Of a stretch of DNA of 64,000 bases, positions 24,874-33,512 are shown piece after piece. The notes under the pieces were generated by a model. That model did not search any database, was not told the origin of the DNA, and saw only the letters and a program-made list of their open reading frames with translations. The stretch's first letter is position 1; each line of letters begins with the position of its first letter. Source of the stretch: Enhydrobacter sp. (GTDB lineage Bacteria; Pseudomonadota; Alphaproteobacteria; Reyranellales; Reyranellaceae); the NCBI RefSeq assembly GCF_030246845.1, contig NZ_CP126889.1, positions 4,087,001-4,151,000 on the forward strand. The letters are read 5' to 3'. Both the position numbers and the translations under genes were made by a program.

Positions 24874-24886
24874 AGCGTCAGCGACC

Positions 24887-26056
24887 ATGAGCGGCACGAT
24901 CAAACCGCGCGACGCGAGCGAGCTGCGGCAGGCGGTCGAATGGGCGCTGAACGAGGGGGCCACGCTCGAGATCCTGGGCGCCGGCAGCAAGCGCGCGCTC
25001 GGCAAGCCGACGAAATGCGACCACGTGCTGGATATGTCGGGCATCAACGGGATCGTCGACTATGCGCCGGAGGAACTCGTGATCACGCTGCGCGCCGGCA
25101 CGTCGATGCGCGAAGTCGAGGCCTTGTTGGCCCAGCGCAACCAGATGCTCGCCTTCGAGCCGCCGGACCTCGGACCGTTGCTGGGCGGTCCGCCGAGCAC
25201 GGGAACGCTGGTTGGCGCCCTCATGGGCAATTTCGCCGGCCCGCGCCGCCTCTCCGCGGGCGCCGCGCGCGACCATCTGTTGGGCTTCAGCGGCGTCAAC
25301 GGCCGTGGCGAGGCGTTCAAGTCGGGCGGGCGCGTGATGAAGAACGTGACGGGCTACGATCTCTCGAAGCTGATCGCCGGCTCGTGGGGAACGCTGGCGG
25401 TGCTCGACGAGGTTTCGGTCAAGGTCCTGCCCGCCCCCGACCAGACGCGCACACTGATCCTGCGCGGCCTCGATGACGCGACAGCCGTACAGGCGATGTG
25501 CAGCGCTATGGGCAGCCCGCATGAAGTCTCGGGCGCGGCGCATGTGCAGGCCCGAACGGCCTTGCGCGTGGAAGGCGTCGCGCCATCGGTCGAAGCGCGG
25601 CTGAAAGGCTTGCGCGAGCTGCTGGCCGACACGAATGCGGCGATGGAGGAGCTGGGCACGCTCGAAAGCCGGGCCTTCTGGCGCGAAGTTCGGGATGGGA
25701 CGCCGCTCGAAGTCGATGCCGACTGGATCGTCTGGCGCCTCTCCTGTCCGCCCACCGACGGTCCGGCGGTCATCGCTCGCATCCGCGCCCAGCGTCCGGA
25801 TGCCAGATCCTTCTACGACTGGTCGGGCGGCTTAGTCTGGCTCGCCCTGCCACCCAGCTCCGATGCGAACCATCTTCTGGTGCGCGGCGCTCTTGGACCA
25901 ACCGGCGGCCACGCGACGCTCATCAGGGCGTCCGAAGCGGTGCGCGCGGCCGTGCCGGTGTTTCAGCCTCAGCCGCCGGCGCTCGCGACCCTGGCGCAGC
26001 GCGTGAAGGAAAGCTTCGATCCCAAGGGCCTCTTCAATCCGGGGCGGATGGGGTAG
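24887..26056 (+). CDS. glcE: glycolate oxidase subunit GlcE
   Basis: A 389-residue FAD-binding subunit. The FAD-PCMH fold is visible as TLEILGAGSKRALGKP near residue 25, LVITLRAGTSMREVEALLAQ, and TLVGALMGNFAGPRRLSAGA, with the conserved VMKNVTGYDLSKLIAGSWG following near residue 150. The C-terminal end reads FDPKGLFNPGRMG, as in GlcE. It forms a heteromer with GlcD and GlcF. The next gene starts with a GTG four bases after the stop. Confidence 0.93.
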   Translation: MSGTIKPRDASELRQAVEWALNEGATLEILGAGSKRALGKPTKCDHVLDMSGINGIVDYAPEELVITLRAGTSMREVEALLAQRNQMLAFEPPDLGPLLGGPPSTGTLVGALMGNFAGPRRLSAGAARDHLLGFSGVNGRGEAFKSGGRVMKNVTGYDLSKLIAGSWGTLAVLDEVSVKVLPAPDQTRTLILRGLDDATAVQAMCSAMGSPHEVSGAAHVQARTALRVEGVAPSVEARLKGLRELLADTNAAMEELGTLESRAFWREVRDGTPLEVDADWIVWRLSCPPTDGPAVIARIRAQRPDARSFYDWSGGLVWLALPPSSDANHLLVRGALGPTGGHATLIRASEAVRAAVPVFQPQPPALATLAQRVKESFDPKGLFNPGRMG

Positions 26057-26059
26057 GGC

Positions 26060-27379
26060 GTGCAGACCAATTTCACCCTCGCCCAGCTGGCCGATCCCGA
26101 GACGGCGCGCAGCGAGCAGATCCTGCGCAAATGCGTGCATTGCGGCTTCTGCACGGCGACCTGCCCGACCTTCGTGCTGCTGGGGGACGAACGGGACTCG
26201 CCGCGCGGGCGCATCTACTTCATCAAGGCGATGCTGGAGGGCAATCGCGCGCCGACGGCATCCGAGGTGCGCCACATCGATCGCTGCCTCTCCTGCCTGT
26301 CCTGCATGACGACCTGCCCCTCGGGTGTGCACTACATGCACCTGGTCGATCACGGCCGGCACCACATCGAGAACACGTACAGACGCGTACTGTCCGATCG
26401 CCTGCTGCGCCGGCTGCTGGGCTTCCTGATGCCGCGCCCGCAGTTCCTGCGCTGGGTCACGGTGCTCACCTGGTTTGCCAAGCCCCTGGCGGCGGTGTTG
26501 CCCGCCGACAGCGGCGACCCTGGCGGGGCGACCTTCTGGCGGCGCGTGAAGGCCATGATCGAGGCCGTGCCGTCGCGCGTGCCGGTGCCCTCGGCGGTCG
26601 ACCGGCCGCAGACCTTTGCCGCTGAAGGCTCGCGCAGGCAGCGCGTGGCGCTGATGCCGGGCTGCGGCCAGCAGGTGCTGGCGCCCGAGGTGAACGAGGC
26701 GACGGTGCGGCTGCTGACGCGCCACGGCATCGAGGTGGTGAACGTGGCGGGCTCGGGCTGCTGCGGCTCGTCGGTGCAGCATATCGGCGACAACGCGCAG
26801 GCGCTGGAGCTCGCCAAGCGCAATATCGTCGCCTGGCTGAAGGAGGCGGACGGTCAGGGGCTCGATGCCGTCGTCATCAACGCGTCCGGCTGCGGTACGA
26901 CGGTGAAGGACTATGGCTGCATGTTCGAGCATGATCCGCTGTGGCGCGACAGGGCACGGCGCGTGGCGGCGCTCGCCAAGGACATCAGCGAGCTCATGGT
27001 GGAGGTCGGTCTCGCGAACGTGACCCCGAGGCCGCTCACCGTCGCCTATCATTCGGCCTGTTCCATGCAGCATGGCCAGAAGGTGATCGAGCAGCCCATG
27101 AAGCTCCTGCGCGATGCAGGCTTCCACGTGAAGGAAGTGCCCGAAGGTCACCTCTGCTGCGGCTGGGCCGGCACCTACCAGATCCTGCAGCCCGAACTGT
27201 CGCGCCGGCTGCGCGATCGCAAGGTCGTCAACATCGAGAGCCTGCAGCCGGATGTGATCGCCGCCGGCAACTTCGGTTGTGTCGGCAACATCGCTTCCGG
27301 CACGGGCATTCCCGTCGTGCATACAGTCGAGCTGCTGGACTGGGCCACCGGCGGGCCCAAGCCGGCGGCGATGACCTGA
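26060..27379 (+). CDS. glcF: glycolate oxidase iron-sulfur subunit GlcF
   Basis: A 439-residue protein with two ferredoxin-type cluster motifs, CVHCGFCTATCPT (about residue 28) and CLSCLSCMTTCPSG (about residue 78), followed by two CCG-type domains with VAGSGCCGSSVQ and GHLCCGWAGTYQ. It passes electrons from the flavin subunits to the respiratory chain. The start is a GTG at 26060 immediately after the glcE stop, consistent with translational coupling. Confidence 0.95.
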   Translation: MQTNFTLAQLADPETARSEQILRKCVHCGFCTATCPTFVLLGDERDSPRGRIYFIKAMLEGNRAPTASEVRHIDRCLSCLSCMTTCPSGVHYMHLVDHGRHHIENTYRRVLSDRLLRRLLGFLMPRPQFLRWVTVLTWFAKPLAAVLPADSGDPGGATFWRRVKAMIEAVPSRVPVPSAVDRPQTFAAEGSRRQRVALMPGCGQQVLAPEVNEATVRLLTRHGIEVVNVAGSGCCGSSVQHIGDNAQALELAKRNIVAWLKEADGQGLDAVVINASGCGTTVKDYGCMFEHDPLWRDRARRVAALAKDISELMVEVGLANVTPRPLTVAYHSACSMQHGQKVIEQPMKLLRDAGFHVKEVPEGHLCCGWAGTYQILQPELSRRLRDRKVVNIESLQPDVIAAGNFGCVGNIASGTGIPVVHTVELLDWATGGPKPAAMT

Positions 27380-27383
27380 GGCG

Positions 27384-27995
27384 ATGACGCCCCTTCGCGC
27401 TTGCCTTGCCGGCCTCCTCGGCCTGATGCTGGCGGCGGGCGCTCACGCGCAGATCTCGAACAGCGACAGCGGGAGGGCCGCCATGCTCGACACCTTGTTC
27501 GCCAAGCTGCAAACCACCGCCGATCCCCTGGCCGCCCAGGCGCTCGAGCAGGCGATCTGGGAACAGTGGACCATGGTGCCCGATCCCGACCAGCGGCGGC
27601 TCATGCTGCGCGGAATGGCCGAGATGCAGCGGCAGGACCTGCAAGCCGCGGTCGCGACCTTCACGAAGCTGATCGAGATCGCGCCCGACCTGTCGGAGGC
27701 CTGGAACAAGCGCGCCACCGTCTACTGGCTGCTCGGCAATTTCGATGCGTCCATTGCCGATATTTGCGAGACGGTGAAGCGCGAGCCGCGACACTTCGGC
27801 GCCTATTCGGGGCTCGGCATGATCCGCGCGCAGATGGGCGAGCCGGCGCGCGCGGCGGCCGCTTTCGAGCTCGCACGGAAGTACAACCCGCATATCGTCG
27901 GCATCGACGAGGAGATCGCCCGGCTCAAGGCGCAGGCGGGTTCGGATACGGTCGAGGATCCGCTGGGTTGCGGCGAGCGCACCGCCGGAAGATAG
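27384..27995 (+). CDS. TPR-repeat periplasmic protein
   Basis: A 203-residue protein with a signal peptide (MTPLRACLAGLLGLMLAAGA, cleavage near AHA-Q). The rest holds tetratricopeptide-type helices: EMQRQDLQAAVATFTKLIEI, PDLSEAWNKRATVYWLLGNF, HFGAYSGLGMIRAQMGEPAR, and a last segment ending in the RKYNPHIVGIDEEIARLKA helix. No catalytic motif. It starts four bases after glcF and is probably in that transcript, but such TPR proteins are also found in unrelated contexts; a role in protein contacts is the most that can be said. Confidence 0.75.
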   Translation: MTPLRACLAGLLGLMLAAGAHAQISNSDSGRAAMLDTLFAKLQTTADPLAAQALEQAIWEQWTMVPDPDQRRLMLRGMAEMQRQDLQAAVATFTKLIEIAPDLSEAWNKRATVYWLLGNFDASIADICETVKREPRHFGAYSGLGMIRAQMGEPARAAAAFELARKYNPHIVGIDEEIARLKAQAGSDTVEDPLGCGERTAGR

Positions 27996-28025
27996 TGCGC
28001 AAGCTCATCAGGAGGAGTTGAGGTG

Positions 28026-29261
28026 ATGGCGACGTTGTATGTCGGCGGCCGGCTGTTCGACGGCGAGAAAGTGCAGGACGGCCAGGCGGTGCTCGAGGAG
28101 GGCGGCAAGGTGAGCCGCGTGGCGCCGGCCGGAGAGTTCGCGGGCTTCGCCGGCGAGAGGGTCGACACGTCGGGCGGCACGCTGATCCCGGGCCTGATCG
28201 ACTGCCACGTCCATTCGCTGTCGGGCGCCGAAGGCAATCCCGGTGTCGTGCAGGACCGCATGAGCGCCGCGCAGCTTGCGGTGCGCGGCATGGAGTTCAT
28301 GCGCGCGACGCTGGAAGGCGGCATCACCGCCGTGCGCGACTGCGGCGGCAAGGACTATATCGAGTTCGCGATCCGCGACGCCTACAACAACGGCCGTTTT
28401 CTGGGCCCCACGATGCGCTGCGCCGGCCGCATGATCTGCATGACGGGCGGCCACGGCAACCGTACTGGCCGCGTCGCCGACGGGCCCGACGAGGTGGTGA
28501 AGGCGGTGCGCGAGCAGATCCATGCCGGCTCCGATCTGGTGAAGATCATGGCGACCGGCGGGGTGATGACGCCCGGTGTGAATCCCGAGGACGCGCACTA
28601 TTCGCCCGAGGAAATGAAGGCCGGCATCAGCGAGGCGCATCGTTTCCACAAATGCTGCGCCAGCCATGCGCAGGGCGCGCTCGGCATCCTGAACGCGGTG
28701 CGCGGCGGCATCGATTCGATCGAGCACGGCATCTTCATGACCGAGGAATGCGTGAACGAGATGAAGGAACGCGGCGTGTGGCTGGTCCCGACACTCGCCG
28801 CCGTGAAGAACATCCTGAAGGGCTATGACGACGGCGACCGCTCGATCCCCGACTATGTGATCGAGAAGGCGCGCCGCGTCTTCGATCGCCACATCGCCTC
28901 GGTCAAGATGTACTACAAGGCGGGCGGCCGCATCGCCATGGGCACCGACGCCGGCACGCCGCACAACCGGCATGGCGAGAACGCGCGCGAACTCGAGTTC
29001 ATGTGCGAGATCGGCATCTCTTCGCGCGATTCGCTCTTCTTCGCCACGGCGAGCGCGGCCGACCTCGTGCGGCTGGTCGACCAGGGCCGTATCAAGGAGG
29101 GGAACTCGGCCGATTTCGTGCTGTGCGATGGCGATCCGCTGGCCGACATCAAGCGCGCGGCGCGCAAGGAGAACCATCGTCTGGTGGTGAAGCGCGGGCA
29201 GGTGGCCAAGGACAATCGCGCCGCCTTCGCGACGGCAGCGGTACGCGTGGCCGCCGAGTAA
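28026..29261 (+). CDS. metal-dependent amidohydrolase
   Basis: A 411-residue amidohydrolase-superfamily enzyme of the imidazolonepropionase/prolidase-like group. The metal-binding HxH appears in LIPGLIDCHVHSLSGAEG, a central VKIMATGGVMTPGVNPED lysine-containing stretch, CCASHAQGALGILNAV and GIDSIEHGIFMTEEC supply two histidines, and the catalytic aspartate is in IAMGTDAGTPHNRHG. AGGAGG precedes both a GTG at 28023 and the ATG at 28026; the ATG is given. Substrates in the group range from dipeptides to cyclic amides. Confidence 0.9.
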   Translation: MATLYVGGRLFDGEKVQDGQAVLEEGGKVSRVAPAGEFAGFAGERVDTSGGTLIPGLIDCHVHSLSGAEGNPGVVQDRMSAAQLAVRGMEFMRATLEGGITAVRDCGGKDYIEFAIRDAYNNGRFLGPTMRCAGRMICMTGGHGNRTGRVADGPDEVVKAVREQIHAGSDLVKIMATGGVMTPGVNPEDAHYSPEEMKAGISEAHRFHKCCASHAQGALGILNAVRGGIDSIEHGIFMTEECVNEMKERGVWLVPTLAAVKNILKGYDDGDRSIPDYVIEKARRVFDRHIASVKMYYKAGGRIAMGTDAGTPHNRHGENARELEFMCEIGISSRDSLFFATASAADLVRLVDQGRIKEGNSADFVLCDGDPLADIKRAARKENHRLVVKRGQVAKDNRAAFATAAVRVAAE

Positions 29262-29295
29262 CCGACCGGAGCGCCGCCCAGGCCCGAGCGAGCCC

Positions 29296-31902
29296 TTGGA
29301 CTACGTCCTTCTGATCCTCCTGGGGCTGGCCTGGCTGCTCGGTACGCCGGTCGTGGCGCTCGTGGCGCTCGTCCGCACGTCGGGCCTGCGCGACCAGAAT
29401 GCACGGCTGGCGGCCGAGATCGCGGCCTTGCGACGGGAGATCGCGCAACGCCCGCTCTCGGCCGAGCCCGCGGAATCCTCAGAAATTGCGCCGCCGGTCG
29501 AGGCGGCGCCTTTGCCGCCGCCGTTCGTCGCCGAACCAGTCGAGTCCGCGACGGAAGAGGTCGCCGAAGCTGCGCCTCCGCCGCTGCCTGCTGTCGAAGC
29601 GCCTGGCACGGCACCGGCCAAAGCCGGTTGGGAGCAGCGGCTGGGCGCGCGCGCCTTCGTCTGGGTCGGCGCGGTCACGCTTGCGCTCGCTGCCGTCTTC
29701 CTGGTGCGCTACTCGATCGACGAGGGCTATCTCTCGCCCGAGGTCCGCGTGATCCTGGCGGCGCTGTTCGGCTTCGGCCTGATCGCCGGCGCGGAGAAAG
29801 TGCGGGCGCGCGACGATCGCGTGGCGCAGGCCATGACGGCGGCGGGCGTCGCCGCGCTCTATGGCGCGCTTTTCGCGGCGGTGGCGCTCTACGGGATGAT
29901 CTCCCCTGTGGCAGCGGCTGGAGGCGCCGCGGCGCTCACCGCCTTTGCCATCGGCCTGTCCCTGCGCCACGGCATCTTCGTGGCGGCGCTCGCTTTCGTC
30001 GGCGGCTTCCTCAGCCCGGCCATCATCGGGAGCGCCGAGCCGAATGTGCCGGTGCTGTTCGGCTATCTGCTCGCGATTGCCGCGGGCACCCTCGGGGTCA
30101 TCCGCTATCGCGGCTGGTGGTGGCTGGGCTGGGGCGTGCTCGCGGGAACACTGGTCTGGACGGTGGTCTGGATAGCGGCCGCGGCGGACGGTCTTCCATG
30201 GGTCGGCGCGTTCCTGGTCGCGGTGGCCGGCCTGTTCGTCTGGACCACTTGGAAGCGCCTCGGCGAAAGCGAGAATCCGCCGGCCGATGTCGCCGCCCTG
30301 GTGTGGGCTGCGTTGGGTGGCACCGGTGCGCTCCTTGTCGCGATCATCGTGCGCGACGGTGGCCAGCAGAACGCCGGCTGGCTCGCGCTGGCCGTGCACG
30401 GCGTCGGTGCCTACGCTCTCGGCCGCTGGACGCCGCGCTTCCAGTACCATGCCGCCCTCGCGCCCGCGCTGTCGCTCGCGGCGCTCGCCCTGTGGTGGCT
30501 CACGATGTCCGGCGCGAGCCTGGGCTGGGACGCCGATCGCTTCGCCTGGTTCGCTATCCTGTTCGGCGGCCTCTACGCAGCGGGCGCCTTCGCGCTGATG
30601 TGGAACGCGTCGCGGCCGGGATTCTGGGCCGCCTTGTCGGTCGCGGCCGCCCTCACGCATTTCCTGTTCTGCTGGTACGTTCTGCGCGGACTGAAAACCG
30701 CGACCCCATGGGGCCTGATCAGCATCGGTCTCGCCGCACCGTTCCTGGTGGGCGCCGAGCGGCTCGCGCGATGGCGGGACCGCATGACGGGCGCCACGGA
30801 GGCGCTGGGCTTCCTCTTGGCCGGCGTTGCCTTCTTCATCGCCGCCGCCATCCCGCTCGAACTCCGCCACGAATGGATCACCGTGGCCTACGCGATCGAG
30901 CTCGCCGCCGTTGCCGCCATCGCCGCGACCCTCGACCTGGTGGCCATGCGCCGGATCTGCTGGGCCCTGCTGGCGGTCGTGGTCGTGCGTTTCGTGCTCA
31001 ATCCCTGGGTGCTCGATTATCCCCTGGGCGTGACCCCGATCCTGAACTGGATCCTGTGGGGCTACGGCATCTCGATCGCGGCTCTTGCCGTCGGGCTGCG
31101 CTACCTCCGGCGCATGCGCGACGAGCCGCTCACCCGTGCGACAGAGGCAGCCATCGCGCTGCTCGCCTTCATGCTGGCGACACTGGAGGTCCGTAGCCTC
31201 TTCCAGCATGGATCGATGGACGCTTTCGGCACGTCGTTCATGGAACGCGCCTTCTATGTCCTGGTGTGGGGCGCTTTCGCGCTCGCGTCTCTGTGGCTGG
31301 CGCGCTGGCGGCAGGATGTCGTCGCCCTTTGGGCCTGGCGCGTCAGCGGGCTCCTTGCCTTGGGCATCGCACTCGTCGCGCAGGTAATCGTCGCCAACCC
31401 GATCTTCGACTCGGCCGATGTCGGTCAGTGGCCCATCCTGAACGGCCTTCTGCTCGCTTATGCCGTTCCGGCGGCGATGGCGGCCGTGGCGCGCCGCTGG
31501 ATGGCCGATGTCGAAAAGGACGAGAGCGTGGGCGCCTTGGTGACGGTGGCGGCGGGCATCCTCGCCTTCGTCTATCTTTCGCTCGAGGTCCGCCATTTCT
31601 TCGATCCCGACTTCCAGCGGCCCGGATTGGAAGCCGAAGGCGTCGAGCTTTACGCCTATTCCATCGTCTGGCTGCTGTTCGGCGTCGCTCTGCTGACGCT
31701 GGGATTCGTGCGCCGCTCGGCCGTCCTGCGCCATGCCGGGATGGCGCTGGTCTGCATCGTGGTGCTCAAGGTCTTCCTGATCGATCTCGCCGGGCTGGAG
31801 GGGCTGCTAAGGGTCGTCTCCTTCCTCGGCCTCGGCGCGGCGCTGCTCGGTCTCGGATTCGTGTATCGTCGTCTCGGCTTCGATCCAGCGTCAGGGAAGT
31901 AG
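29296..31902 (+). CDS. DUF2339 multi-pass membrane protein
   Basis: An 868-residue integral membrane protein. It begins with one hydrophobic helix, then a short coiled-coil (residues about 34-55), a Pro/Ala/Glu-rich linker to about residue 110, and then more than twenty hydrophobic segments starting at WEQRLGARAFVWVGAVTLAL. This architecture is that of DUF2339, whose function is unknown. No ATG is available, so the start is the TTG at 29296; the first residues MDYVLLILLGLAWLLGTPV fit the family. The PaaK-type gene follows after 15 bases. Confidence 0.82.
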   Translation: MDYVLLILLGLAWLLGTPVVALVALVRTSGLRDQNARLAAEIAALRREIAQRPLSAEPAESSEIAPPVEAAPLPPPFVAEPVESATEEVAEAAPPPLPAVEAPGTAPAKAGWEQRLGARAFVWVGAVTLALAAVFLVRYSIDEGYLSPEVRVILAALFGFGLIAGAEKVRARDDRVAQAMTAAGVAALYGALFAAVALYGMISPVAAAGGAAALTAFAIGLSLRHGIFVAALAFVGGFLSPAIIGSAEPNVPVLFGYLLAIAAGTLGVIRYRGWWWLGWGVLAGTLVWTVVWIAAAADGLPWVGAFLVAVAGLFVWTTWKRLGESENPPADVAALVWAALGGTGALLVAIIVRDGGQQNAGWLALAVHGVGAYALGRWTPRFQYHAALAPALSLAALALWWLTMSGASLGWDADRFAWFAILFGGLYAAGAFALMWNASRPGFWAALSVAAALTHFLFCWYVLRGLKTATPWGLISIGLAAPFLVGAERLARWRDRMTGATEALGFLLAGVAFFIAAAIPLELRHEWITVAYAIELAAVAAIAATLDLVAMRRICWALLAVVVVRFVLNPWVLDYPLGVTPILNWILWGYGISIAALAVGLRYLRRMRDEPLTRATEAAIALLAFMLATLEVRSLFQHGSMDAFGTSFMERAFYVLVWGAFALASLWLARWRQDVVALWAWRVSGLLALGIALVAQVIVANPIFDSADVGQWPILNGLLLAYAVPAAMAAVARRWMADVEKDESVGALVTVAAGILAFVYLSLEVRHFFDPDFQRPGLEAEGVELYAYSIVWLLFGVALLTLGFVRRSAVLRHAGMALVCIVVLKVFLIDLAGLEGLLRVVSFLGLGAALLGLGFVYRRLGFDPASGK

Positions 31903-31917
31903 ACACAGGAAGTACAA

Positions 31918-33198
31918 ATGCGCTTTCCCGAGTTCGAGTACAGCCTCGACGCCCTGCGGGCGCTTCAGTTCGAGCGGCTGAAGGCGGCGCTGGCGCACGC
32001 CTACGCCCATCAGGCGCCCTACCGCGCCAAGTGCGAGGCGGCCCAGGTGCACCCGGACGACCTGCGATCCTTGGACGATCTCCCGCGCTTCCCGTTCACC
32101 GACAAGGCCGATCTGCGCGAGGCCTATCCCTTCGGCATGCTGGCCATCCCGCGCGAGCAATGCGTGCGCATCCACGCCTCCAGCGGGACGACCGGACGGC
32201 CGACGATCGTCGGCTATTCGGCCAAGGACATCGAGACCTGGAGCGAGCTCATGGCGCGCTCGCTCCATGCCGGCGGCATTCGGCCGGGCGACATTCTGCA
32301 CAATGCCTACGGCTATGGCCTGTTCACCGGCGGCCTCGGCTTCCACTACGGCGCCGAGCGGTTGGGTTGCACGGTGGTGCCGATGTCGGGCGGCTTCGGC
32401 GAGCGCCAGGTCCAGCTCATCACCGAGCTCGGCGCGCATGGGGTGCTGATGACGCCCTCCTACATGATGGCGATCGCCGACGAGTTCGACCGTCTCGGCG
32501 TCGACCCGCGCCGGACGTCGCTCAAGGTCGGCTTCTTCGGCGCGGAGCCCTGGACGGAAGGCATGCGGGCCGAGATCGAGCAGCGCATGGGCATCGATGC
32601 CGTCGACGTCTACGGCCTGAGCGAGGTGATGGGCCCGGGCGTCGCCTGCGAGTTCGCCGAGACCAAGGACGGCCCCACCATTTGGGAAGATCACTTCCTT
32701 CCCGAGATCGTCGATCCCGAAACCGGCAGGCCGGTGCCCGATGGCCAGCCCGGCGAGCTCGTCTTCACTTCGCTGACCAAGGAGGCGATGCCGGTCATCC
32801 GCTATCGCACCCGCGACCTGACGTGCCTGCAGCCCGGCCAGGCGACGGCGATGCGGCGCATGGCCAAGATCACCGGTCGCAGCGACGACATGCTGATCGT
32901 CCGCGGCGTCAACCTGTTCCCGAGCCAGGTCGAGGAGCAGATTTTGCGCGACCCGGCGTTGACCGGCCACTACGTGATCGAGCTTACGCGCACCGGCGCT
33001 CTGGACGATCTCGTTGTGAGGGTCGAAAGCCGGAGTATCCTCGACGGCGACGACCATGCACAGTGCAGGGCGGGTCTGGTGCGGCGGCTCAAGGGAATGT
33101 GCGGCCTTGCGGCCATGATCGAGATCGTGAGCCCCGGCGCCATCGAGCGGTCGATGGGCAAGGCGCGGCGGGTGATCGACCGCCGGCCGAAAGCGTAG
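31918..33198 (+). CDS. paaK: phenylacetate-CoA ligase family protein
   Basis: A 426-residue ANL enzyme close to PaaK in length and order: FPFTDKADLREAYPFGML, the ATP loop RIHASSGTTGRPTIVGYS, ELGAHGVLMTPSYMM, VDVYGLSEVMGPGVACEF, and the C-terminal ITGRSDDMLIVRGVNLFPSQ. PaaK activates phenylacetate to its CoA ester. No other paa genes are nearby, so another aryl acid is possible. The ATG follows AGGAAG. It ends four bases before a convergent small gene. Confidence 0.88.
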   Translation: MRFPEFEYSLDALRALQFERLKAALAHAYAHQAPYRAKCEAAQVHPDDLRSLDDLPRFPFTDKADLREAYPFGMLAIPREQCVRIHASSGTTGRPTIVGYSAKDIETWSELMARSLHAGGIRPGDILHNAYGYGLFTGGLGFHYGAERLGCTVVPMSGGFGERQVQLITELGAHGVLMTPSYMMAIADEFDRLGVDPRRTSLKVGFFGAEPWTEGMRAEIEQRMGIDAVDVYGLSEVMGPGVACEFAETKDGPTIWEDHFLPEIVDPETGRPVPDGQPGELVFTSLTKEAMPVIRYRTRDLTCLQPGQATAMRRMAKITGRSDDMLIVRGVNLFPSQVEEQILRDPALTGHYVIELTRTGALDDLVVRVESRSILDGDDHAQCRAGLVRRLKGMCGLAAMIEIVSPGAIERSMGKARRVIDRRPKA

Positions 33199-33201
33199 GC
33201 G

Positions 33202-33447
33202 TTACAACTGGCCGGTCGCCAGCTTGATTCGTGCGCCGATCAGAGCCGGGTCGAAGGGGTGCCGGATTGTCTGGTCGGGCAGATCCGACAATACGATCGT
33301 GCCGTTCGCATGGGCCCGCGCGGCATGCGGGTCGGTACCGACAACGACTGCCAAAAAGGTCAGGATCGTGGCGGCAAGGACGAGATAGTCCGCCCGGTTC
33401 AGCGCCGGTCGGGAACGGGCAGGGGCTTTCGATCGATCGCTTTCCAA
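33202..33447 (-). CDS. small predicted membrane or exported protein
   Basis: An 81-residue unrecognised protein. It has a basic N-terminus (about 18 residues), one hydrophobic stretch DYLVLAATILTFLAVVVGTD, and a polar C-terminal part with a short conserved-looking NGTIVLSDLPDQTIRHPFD. The start is TTG with GAGG five bases upstream on the minus strand. It could be an anchored or secreted peptide; I cannot name a family. It lies between convergent paaK and pyruvate kinase. Confidence 0.45.
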   Translation of the reverse strand: MESDRSKAPARSRPALNRADYLVLAATILTFLAVVVGTDPHAARAHANGTIVLSDLPDQTIRHPFDPALIGARIKLATGQL

Positions 33448-33512
33448 GATCGCCTCACGCAGTGCCTTCTGGAAGGATTACGACGGAACCGTCGACATCA
33501 TCCCCACAGGCG

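Noticed and set aside
21049..27379. A single glycolate regulon including the GlcG-like gene
   Set aside because: The GlcG/HbpS gene is on the other strand with three unrelated genes and two terminators in between; proximity alone is not enough.
29479..31734. Long minus-strand open frame opposite the DUF2339 gene
   Set aside because: Gln/Asp/Arg/Gly-rich composition and antisense to a well-patterned membrane protein; no start signal.
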